From positions 1 through 12,125 of the forward strand of contig CALXVF010000024.1 in assembly GCA_944391895.1 (NCBI GenBank): a stretch of DNA of 12,125 nucleotides. The letters run 5' to 3'. This stretch comes from an uncultured Clostridia bacterium. GTDB taxonomy: Bacteria; Bacillota; Clostridia; TANB77; CAG-508. This document shows positions 5,994 through 12,125 of the stretch, in pieces (position 1 is the first letter of the stretch; the number at the start of each line of letters is the position of its first letter). The position numbers and the translations under genes are program-made. Under the pieces are notes generated by a model. The model was not told where the DNA came from, did no database searches, and saw only the letters and a list, made by a program, of their open reading frames with translations.

Positions 5994-8000
5994 TTACTTA
6001 TCCCATTGTAAAATAGTCTTAAACAAATCTCCATCAATTTCAATTTTAAACTCAATATTTTGAAGACCAGCTAGGCTCTCCGCAATAGAAAGTCCCAAAC
6101 CGCTTCCTTCTGTGTATCTTGACTTATCTCCTCTTACAAATCTTTGCATCAATTCATCAGCTGAAATGTTTAATCTTTCCTTTGAAACATTTTTAATTTC
6201 CAACTTTATAGCATCTCTAGTATTTATTAAATCAATGTATACACGTGTGTTTTCCATTGAATATTTAGATATATTACTAAATAAGTTTTCAATTATTCTA
6301 TACATATATCTATTATCTGCAAATATTTTTACATTTTCACCTGGTAAATTCAAATCAACACTAAGATTTTTTTCTTCAAACTTATCTTCAAATTCACCTA
6401 TAACTTGTTTTAACAATTCATCTAGATTCATTTCTTCTATGTTTAATTTAACATTTCCAGATGAAGCCTTAGATGCTTCTACTAAATCATCTATTAGTTT
6501 CTTTAGTCTTTGAGATTTTTGATCTAATACTTTTACGTATTCATTTATTTTCTCATCTTGAATATCTTCCCTTTTGATTAAGTCAACATAATTAATTATT
6601 GATGTAAGAGGTGTTTTTATATCATGAGACACGTTTGTTATAAGTTCAGTTCTTAACCTCTCAGATTTTAAGCTTTCTTGTACAGCATTTGAAAATCCAT
6701 TTGATACATCATTAACATATGTTGCTAATTCTTTTAAAGTTCCTCTTAGAGTTTCAGTATCTAAATATACATTGTTATTTCCATTATAAATTTCTCTTAA
6801 TGCTGACTTTATTTGGTTTAACTTTTTGTTATATTCCAACAATTTATATAATACAAAAATCCATAAAGCAATTAGTAATATACAGCTAATACCTGTAAAA
6901 AATGTAAATCCTAAAATGCTACTTGCAAAAATAAATGCTATATATCCTATTATTATCTTTTTTTGTGAATCACTTTTATCTAATACTTTATTTGCCCTTT
7001 TGGTTATTGCATTTTTTATCTTTTTATATATCTTATATACTAAGAATGAGCGCCAAAATTGTTTTGCTTTTAATCTTTTAATTGTTGATACAACTATAAT
7101 TGCTAAACAAATATATGCTCCTATATATGATAAGAACAATGTTGATAACAGCAAGTTTACTGAAATACTAGCATACATCATCATTACTTCTGCAATTATT
7201 ACACATATGCTAAATAATATAATTCCAAATATGGTTACTAAAATTTCATAAGGAATTCTATCTATTGAATTTAATGTAATTCCTCCTTTTCCTTTACTAT
7301 GTCCAATTGCCCATAACAAATATGATATTATTATAACTAGCAATACTACAGATACAGGAATTAATACCTCTGCTAAATTTGGATTTCTATCAAATGCTCC
7401 AAATAACGCTAATTGTATTGCATAAGTACTTGAATATTGAAAAGCATTTAAGTCCAAATATGTATATACATTAAATCCAGATAATGTTTCTAAGCCTTGG
7501 ATAGGTAAATTCATATATTTTATATTATCTTGATTTACTTTAGTTATATTAGTTTGTATAGTTCCATTTTCATAATTCCAATAAAATTCTTTTTCTGTAA
7601 AATGCTTTATTTCTTCTTCAAAATTATTTGATTGTATATTTGTATAAATTACATTTGACACATTATCTACTATTATATATTTTATAAAAGACTCTATGTC
7701 GTTGTAATAATTATATGCTCTATCATAATAGATGTTTTCATCTATTTTATCATATATTCCATTATCTTCTATGCTTACGTGTCCTAGTTTAATACGGTTA
7801 ATATTGTATATGATACTTGATACATATTGGTCAGCAAATACTTCAGATTGTACATATTGTTCTTTTTGTGTTCCTATATCTCCTTCATAGTTTTCTTTTA
7901 AGTTAAGATAAAGTATGCTTAAAATAAAAGTTGCGACTAATATTGGAATTAATGCATATGACAATATTTTTAAAAATGCAGAATTTCTAACTTTCTCCAT
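5994..8000 (-). CDS. Membrane sensor histidine kinase
   Basis: 668 residues, the signal-sensing partner of the response regulator encoded just upstream. Domains in order: a membrane helix (13-32); an extracytoplasmic domain of about 180 residues (33-212); about five further helices (213-232, 253-275, 280-305, 349-367, 369-388); a linker; a HisKA domain with phospho-acceptor His459 in NVSHDIKTPL; and an HATPase domain. The N-box ENLFSNISKYS (571-581), FVRGDKSR (621-628) and GSGLGLSIAESL (632-643) are clear. The usual G1 box (DxGxG) is absent, replaced by KNVSKERLN near 603-611, which I believe is typical of one clostridial kinase subgroup. ATG 8000 has AGGAGC 8 bases upstream, directly abutting the regulator stop codon, so the two genes are cotranscribed with a 14-base gap. 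A terminator follows. The stimulus is unknown; the multi-helix input module suggests a membrane or cell-envelope signal. Confidence 0.93.
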   Translation of the reverse strand: MEKVRNSAFLKILSYALIPILVATFILSILYLNLKENYEGDIGTQKEQYVQSEVFADQYVSSIIYNINRIKLGHVSIEDNGIYDKIDENIYYDRAYNYYNDIESFIKYIIVDNVSNVIYTNIQSNNFEEEIKHFTEKEFYWNYENGTIQTNITKVNQDNIKYMNLPIQGLETLSGFNVYTYLDLNAFQYSSTYAIQLALFGAFDRNPNLAEVLIPVSVVLLVIIISYLLWAIGHSKGKGGITLNSIDRIPYEILVTIFGIILFSICVIIAEVMMMYASISVNLLLSTLFLSYIGAYICLAIIVVSTIKRLKAKQFWRSFLVYKIYKKIKNAITKRANKVLDKSDSQKKIIIGYIAFIFASSILGFTFFTGISCILLIALWIFVLYKLLEYNKKLNQIKSALREIYNGNNNVYLDTETLRGTLKELATYVNDVSNGFSNAVQESLKSERLRTELITNVSHDIKTPLTSIINYVDLIKREDIQDEKINEYVKVLDQKSQRLKKLIDDLVEASKASSGNVKLNIEEMNLDELLKQVIGEFEDKFEEKNLSVDLNLPGENVKIFADNRYMYRIIENLFSNISKYSMENTRVYIDLINTRDAIKLEIKNVSKERLNISADELMQRFVRGDKSRYTEGSGLGLSIAESLAGLQNIEFKIEIDGDLFKTILQWDK

Positions 8001-8014
8001 ATTTATATGCTCCT

Positions 8015-8722
8015 TTATTTGATATTTTCAATTTTATATCCTATGCCCCATATTACTTTTAAATATTTTGGTTCTTTTGGATTTATTTCTATTTTTTCTC
8101 TAATGTGTCTTATGTGTACTGCTATAATATTTTCTGCTGCTATACTATCTTCATTCCATACGTTTTCATAAATTTCTGATATAGAATAAACCTTTCCTTT
8201 GTTTTTTAATAAGAATTTTAATATGTTGTATTCTGTAGCTGTTAATTTTATTTCTTTACCATCTACGGTAACCTTCTTGGTTTCATCATCAACTATTAGT
8301 TCTCCGCTTCTGTAAATTTTATCACCAGTTTTTGCATCCATGCCTTTTAAACTTCCCAAGCTCACATATCTTCTAACATTTGAATTAACTCTTGCTACTA
8401 ATTCTAATGGATTAAAAGGTTTTGTTATATAATCGTCTGCTCCAAGGTCAAGGCCGGATATTTTATCATAATCTTCTGATTTTGCAGATAACAGAATTAC
8501 TGGTATTGCTTTTGTTTCTCTAATTTTTTCTAGAGTTTCCAGTCCATCTTGATTTGGCATCATTATATCTAATATTATAAGATGTATTTCATTTTCTTTT
8601 AGCTTGTTTATTGCTTCTATTCCATCATATGCTTTTTCAACATTATATCCTTCTCTTTTTAAGTAAATTTCAATAGCTTTTACTATTTCTCTATCATCGT
8701 CTACAACTAAAATATTATACAT
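8015..8722 (-). CDS. OmpR-family response regulator
   Basis: 235 residues, a DNA-binding transcription factor phosphorylated by the kinase encoded next to it. The receiver domain spans 1-120 with the acidic pocket Asp8/Asp9, phospho-acceptor Asp52 in ILDIMMP, Ser79 in ILLSAK and Lys101 in ITKPF. The winged-helix trans_reg_C domain spans about 138-233, with LTATEYNILKFLL, the recognition region around AENIIAVHIRHIREKI, and the C-terminal hairpin VIWGIGYKIE. All key residues are present, so it should be functional. ATG 8722 has AGGAGA about 5 bases upstream. It is followed 14 bases later by the kinase gene. Repeated TTAATAAA octamers with an 11-bp period lie in its own promoter region and before the CmpB-type gene, suggesting autoregulation plus control of that gene. 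It resembles the VanR/PhoP-type subgroup in general layout; a specific named orthologue cannot be assigned. Confidence 0.95.
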   Translation of the reverse strand: MYNILVVDDDREIVKAIEIYLKREGYNVEKAYDGIEAINKLKENEIHLIILDIMMPNQDGLETLEKIRETKAIPVILLSAKSEDYDKISGLDLGADDYITKPFNPLELVARVNSNVRRYVSLGSLKGMDAKTGDKIYRSGELIVDDETKKVTVDGKEIKLTATEYNILKFLLKNKGKVYSISEIYENVWNEDSIAAENIIAVHIRHIREKIEINPKEPKYLKVIWGIGYKIENIK

Positions 8723-8740
8723 AACTTCTCCTTTTCTTTT

Positions 8741-8797
8741 TATATATTAACATAGGTTTATTAATCTTTTTTATATAATTTATTAAAATTTTATTAA
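8741..8797 (-). promoter_or_regulatory. Candidate autoregulated promoter of the two-component operon, with TTAATAAA operator repeats
   Basis: Three exact TTAATAAA octamers on the minus strand (8797-8790, 8786-8779, 8764-8757) start 11 and 22 bp apart, all in helical phase. An extended -10-like TGTTAATAT (hexamer 8749-8744) follows, exactly 30 bp downstream of the central octamer. There is no -35 match. The distal octamer overlaps the nnrD stop codon. No terminator hairpin separates nnrD from this promoter, so the regulator may also be read from upstream. Confidence 0.5.
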
Positions 8798-9663
8798 TTC
8801 CTTATTTCTTTTATTGCTTCTGGTATGCTTTCAATTGTATCAGAGGCCTTCATAGATATATCCGTATATTTTTCTTCTGCTATTTCACCTGCTAATCCTG
8901 CAATATATGCGCATGTAGCAATTAAACGTGATGATGGTTTATTTGAGCCAAGCATACCTACTATAATTCCAGATAATACATCTCCGCTTCCAGCAGTAGC
9001 CATTCCTGCTCCACCTTTTTTTACTGTATATGTTTCACTTCCATCTGTTACTACTGTTTCATGTCCTTTTAATAGGAGTATTAGGTTATATTTATTTGCA
9101 AAATCTTCTGCTACTTTGACTGGATTTTGTTCTATTTCATCTATGCTTATATTACTAATTCTTTCAAATTCTTTTGGATGTGGAGTAAGTATTATTTGAG
9201 ATTTAGTTCTATTTAAAATTTCTAAGTCCATTTTTGAAAGAGTATTTATTCCATCTGCATCAATGACGATTGGCATAGAATAATTTTCTAAAATATATTC
9301 AAGGATTTTCTCATTGTTTTTATTTATTCCCCATCCCATACCAATTGCTAATGCGTTTATATGATGTAATGATTTATCTATTTCTTTGCTGTCAAAAATC
9401 ATCTCTCCATCATTATCATCAATAGTAAATAAAGTTGATTCTAATAAATATGGTGAAACAGAATTTACTATGGATTTTGGTATGATTAATCTTGTTACAC
9501 CAGAACCTGCTCTTATAGATGCAGAGCTTAAATTTGCTAATTTTATTGCTCCTGAGTAATTTTGACATCCTCCTAAAATTGCAATATATCCAAAGTCTCC
9601 TTTATTTGAATTTACGTCTCTTTTTCCTACGAATTCCTTACAATCCTCTTTTTTTAACTCCAT
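8794..9663 (-). CDS. nnrD: ADP-dependent NAD(P)H-hydrate dehydratase
   Basis: 289 residues. A metabolite-repair enzyme that dehydrates the damaged S-form of NADH/NADPH hydrate back to the cofactor using ADP (or ATP), in the cytoplasm. It belongs to the ribokinase-like YjeF C-terminal (carbohydrate kinase) family. Visible motifs: GDFGYIAILGGCQNYSGA (22-39), the acidic patch with IGMGWG (107-112), IDADGIN (134-140), ILTPHPKEFERI (158-169), LLLKGHETVV (196-205) and GGAGMATAGSGDVLSGII (217-234), with catalytic Asp228. It is the stand-alone form without the NnrE epimerase domain, as in Bacillus subtilis YxkO, and its length is normal. ATG 9663 has AGGAG 7 bases upstream. It starts 26 bases inside the upstream phosphodiesterase gene, so the pair is cotranscribed and probably translationally coupled. 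The pairing with a c-di-GMP enzyme has no obvious metabolic logic. Confidence 0.95.
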   Translation of the reverse strand: MELKKEDCKEFVGKRDVNSNKGDFGYIAILGGCQNYSGAIKLANLSSASIRAGSGVTRLIIPKSIVNSVSPYLLESTLFTIDDNDGEMIFDSKEIDKSLHHINALAIGMGWGINKNNEKILEYILENYSMPIVIDADGINTLSKMDLEILNRTKSQIILTPHPKEFERISNISIDEIEQNPVKVAEDFANKYNLILLLKGHETVVTDGSETYTVKKGGAGMATAGSGDVLSGIIVGMLGSNKPSSRLIATCAYIAGLAGEIAEEKYTDISMKASDTIESIPEAIKEIRN

Positions 9664-11824
9664 TTTGATTCTCCTTTACATATTTTTTAAATTCTAGTTT
9701 ATTTAATGGTTTTGAATAATAATAGCCTTGTACAATATTACATCCTATATTTTTTAAATATTGTATTTGATTTTCTGTTTCTACACCTTCTGCTACTGTT
9801 TTTATATTTAAATCTTTTGCCATATTTATAATATATTTTATAATGTCTATTTTATCATTTCCTATTTTGTCTATAAATGACTTATCTATTTTCAAAACAT
9901 CTATTGGCATATCTTGCAGCATATTTAATGATGAATAACCTGTTCCAAAATCATCAAGAGATATGCTAAATCCTTTTTCCCTAATTTCTTTCATAATATT
10001 TGCTAAATCCACATCAATTGAAGCACTTTCTGTTATTTCTAGTTCTATTTGTTTTCGATTTATTTGATATTTATTTGCAATGTCTTCGTATTGTTTTAAG
10101 AAATCTAATGTGTCAAAATGCTCTTTTGAAATATTAATTGAAAAACTTAAATTTTCCTTTTTCCATTCTTTTATGTCTTTACATACTTTTTCAAAAATAT
10201 ATAAGTCAAGTTTTAGAATAAATCTATTTTTCTCAAAAAGCGGTATAAATTTGCCTGGTGAAATCATTTTACCATTTCTATTCCATCTAACCAATGCCTC
10301 AGCTGATACTATTTTTTCTTCTGAAATATCTATCTTTGGTTGATAGTAAACTTCAAATTCTTCATTTTCCAATGCCTCATACATTACTTCCTCTATTTGA
10401 TGTTCTTCTAATATTTTGCTTTCCATGCTCTCATCAAATATGCAATATTTTTTATTGTAGTCTCCAACTACCATATCATGGGCTATACTTGCTTTATCTA
10501 TTGCTTCTAATATTTGTTCATTGTTTCTACATTTATATATACCCAATACTGGATATAGAGAATATTGCTCATTTTTTATTTTGATTTTAGATAGACTATC
10601 GAAAATAGTTTCTGCTACTTCTTCTATATTGTTAGTTTTAATTAATACTCCAAATATATCATTGGATAATCTACAAATCATTTTTTTATTTTTAATAATT
10701 GTATTTAGTTTGTTTCCCATTTCTATTAATAGACTGTTTCCTACACTATGTCCATAATGCTTATTAAATGACCTAAATTTCTCTACGTCTAATATTATAA
10801 CATATTTATTCGCATTTGAAGCGGAATCTAGTATTTTTTGTCCTTGTTCACAAAAATAATTATAATTTCCAAGTTTGGTTATTGGGTCAATATATGCTAG
10901 ATTATATATTTTAATATTTGAAGCAATTATATATGCTGATATGATGATTACTGCCAAAATAATGACTATTGCAATTATTAGACTTATTTTTAATACTTTT
11001 TGTAGCTCTTCTGCTATTACATTCTCTGGTGTAATTATTAATAGATTCCAGTCATTAATATCCAATCCTGCATATGAAAAATAATAATTATGATTATATA
11101 TTTTTAGAATCTTTTGCCCATTTGTTTTATTATTTATTTCTGTCTGCATTTCTTCAATTTTACCTTGATTCATTTTTACATCTATATCTTTTTTTAGACT
11201 AGCATATATGTTTTTTGTATTTTCCTGATTTGCTGAATTCGCTATCATTTCTCCTTTTGCTGTTATTATATATTCAAATCCACTACCACTATATATTGAA
11301 TTAACAAATAACCTTTCATATGCTTCTGTCTCTAGAATAAGCATTATTACTACTGTTTCACCATTCAATTCAATACACTTAGAATATATATTTATTTCTT
11401 GACTGTCTATTTTACTTTTTCTACTTCTGGAAACTTGAATATCTTCACTTCTCAAAAAATATTCTATCTCCTCTGATAAATCTACGATTTCACCATCATT
11501 TGTGATTGTTTCTCCATTTTCATGCATTATGCCCATTCTTGTAAAATTACTTTTTGAACTATTTCTATCATATATATTAAATATTTCTGCTTCGGTTTTT
11601 ATATTGTTATTTAGTATTTCATCACAAATATTGTTTAATGTTTTAATATCTTCTTCGATTTTATTTTCTATTTTAATAGCGTCTTGCTTTGTCAATTCTG
11701 CTAAATTTTTTGTCGTATTTTCTGTTATGAGTTTTTGTATATATATTAAGTAAAAAGCAGATGATAATATAATGAGAAATAGTATTATGATAATACATAA
11801 AATTAATAATATTCTTTTTTTCAT
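9638..11824 (-). CDS. Membrane-anchored EAL c-di-GMP phosphodiesterase with Cache-like sensor and degenerate GGDEF domain
   Basis: 728 residues. A helix (5-28), an extracytoplasmic sensor of about 250 residues (29-277) that ends like a Cache domain (SYAGLDINDWNLLIITPEN), and a second helix (279-302) anchor it. A GGDEF-fold domain (about 305-465) follows, but the signature is SNDIF (387-391) instead of GG[DE]EF, so cyclase activity should be lost; it may bind GTP as a regulator. The EAL domain (about 475-715) looks intact: AEALVRW (Glu509), NISKEHF, ELEITES, DDFGTGYSSL (Asp624-Asp625), KIDKSFI, AEGVET and the terminal QGYYYSKPL with Gln699. It should hydrolyse c-di-GMP to pGpG in response to an external ligand. 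The ATG at 11824 has a GAGGGG ribosome binding site only 3-5 bases upstream. The 3' end overlaps nnrD. It is divergent from the exported protein gene at 11941. No convincing promoter was found for it. Confidence 0.93.
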   Translation of the reverse strand: MKKRILLILCIIIILFLIILSSAFYLIYIQKLITENTTKNLAELTKQDAIKIENKIEEDIKTLNNICDEILNNNIKTEAEIFNIYDRNSSKSNFTRMGIMHENGETITNDGEIVDLSEEIEYFLRSEDIQVSRSRKSKIDSQEINIYSKCIELNGETVVIMLILETEAYERLFVNSIYSGSGFEYIITAKGEMIANSANQENTKNIYASLKKDIDVKMNQGKIEEMQTEINNKTNGQKILKIYNHNYYFSYAGLDINDWNLLIITPENVIAEELQKVLKISLIIAIVIILAVIIISAYIIASNIKIYNLAYIDPITKLGNYNYFCEQGQKILDSASNANKYVIILDVEKFRSFNKHYGHSVGNSLLIEMGNKLNTIIKNKKMICRLSNDIFGVLIKTNNIEEVAETIFDSLSKIKIKNEQYSLYPVLGIYKCRNNEQILEAIDKASIAHDMVVGDYNKKYCIFDESMESKILEEHQIEEVMYEALENEEFEVYYQPKIDISEEKIVSAEALVRWNRNGKMISPGKFIPLFEKNRFILKLDLYIFEKVCKDIKEWKKENLSFSINISKEHFDTLDFLKQYEDIANKYQINRKQIELEITESASIDVDLANIMKEIREKGFSISLDDFGTGYSSLNMLQDMPIDVLKIDKSFIDKIGNDKIDIIKYIINMAKDLNIKTVAEGVETENQIQYLKNIGCNIVQGYYYSKPLNKLEFKKYVKENQNGVKKRGL

Positions 11825-11879
11825 ATTCCCCTCTTTTAGATAAATTTAATTACAATTTCGTGTCATTTTTCAAAAAAAC

Positions 11880-11908
11880 TAGACATTTTTATTTTATTAT
11901 ATTATTAT
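11880..11908 (+). promoter_or_regulatory. Promoter of the exported protein gene
   Basis: TAGACA (11880-11885), a 17-bp spacer and TATTAT (11903-11908), each one mismatch from consensus. The predicted start near 11915 leaves a leader of about 26 bases with a perfect AGGAGG (11927-11932), 8 bases before the ATG. The surrounding AT run offers other -10 registers. Confidence 0.65.
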
Positions 11909-11940
11909 ATATGTATTATTTGTTTTAGGAGGATTTTATT

Positions 11941-12125
11941 ATGTCAAAAATAAAAACAATTATAGTGACAATATTAGTAATTTTAAGTTGTGCAAGTTTT
12001 GTTAGTGCTTCAAGTGTTAATATGAATTTGGCAGGCGGAAATACTACAGCTACGAATTCTAATACTAGTGCAACATCAAATATGGCTTCAAATGAACTTT
12101 CAAATGGAGTTAACGAACAAAATAC
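11941..12125 (+). CDS. Exported Ser/Thr/Asn-rich protein, N-terminal fragment
   Basis: Only the first 61 codons are in the window; the frame stays open at the edge. It starts with a classic Sec signal peptide: MSKIK, a hydrophobic core (about residues 7-21), and FVSA followed by SS, a signal peptidase I site after Ala23. The mature part begins with a low-complexity stretch rich in Asn, Ser and Thr, often seen as a flexible linker at the N-terminus of secreted or wall-associated proteins. The ILSC segment is not a good lipobox, since Leu sits at the -2 position. It has a strong promoter and a perfect AGGAGG, so it is probably well expressed. It is the only plus-strand gene and shares its intergenic region with the c-di-GMP phosphodiesterase. 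Function cannot be deduced from this part. Confidence 0.85.
   Translation, partial: MSKIKTIIVTILVILSCASFVSASSVNMNLAGGNTTATNSNTSATSNMASNELSNGVNEQN

Noticed and set aside
11985..12010. Lipoprotein signal (ILSC) in the exported protein
   Set aside because: Leu at the -2 position is atypical for a lipobox, while FVSA-SS a few residues later is a good signal peptidase I site.

Overview
The window is very AT-rich (roughly 27% GC over most genes, judged by eye). It has strong AGGAGG-type ribosome binding sites, TTGACA/TATAAT promoters and rho-independent terminators, and its protein families are typical of low-GC Bacillota, most likely a gut-type member of the Clostridia. The species cannot be determined from the sequence. 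No rRNA, tRNA, CRISPR array, transposase or phage gene was found.

All complete genes lie on the minus strand, so transcription runs from high to low coordinates. In that order they are: a membrane-anchored c-di-GMP phosphodiesterase with a degenerate GGDEF domain (9638-11824); NAD(P)H-hydrate dehydratase nnrD, overlapping it by 26 bases (8794-9663); an OmpR-family response regulator (8015-8722) and its sensor histidine kinase (5994-8000); a hairpin element with a perfect 26-bp inverted repeat (5831-5931); a CmpB/PF06541-type membrane protein (5057-5737); a GT-A-like glycosyltransferase (3639-4877); a RelA/SpoT-domain alarmone synthetase of clearly higher GC content (2604-3524); a GT-C-like polytopic glycosyltransferase (949-2487); and an aldo/keto reductase whose last residues fall outside the window (1-815). 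The only plus-strand gene is the start of an exported Ser/Thr/Asn-rich protein (11941 onward), divergent from the phosphodiesterase.

The promoters and terminators suggest mostly short transcription units. The phosphodiesterase and nnrD are coupled by overlap, and no terminator separates nnrD from the regulator pair. From the CmpB gene to the aldo/keto reductase, each gene has its own promoter candidate. Terminators end the kinase, the GT-A gene, the alarmone synthetase and the GT-C gene.

The best regulatory clue is a pair of TTAATAAA half-sites, 11 bp apart, placed about 30 bp upstream of the candidate -10 in front of both the response regulator and the CmpB-type gene. This is the geometry of an OmpR-family operator. 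It suggests that the two-component system controls itself and the membrane protein gene just downstream of the kinase. The least explained structure is the 26-bp inverted-repeat hairpin between those genes, whose apical loop on the minus strand resembles a CsrA site. The alarmone synthetase gene looks horizontally acquired. Nothing here proves a new system; these are the leads best supported by the sequence.
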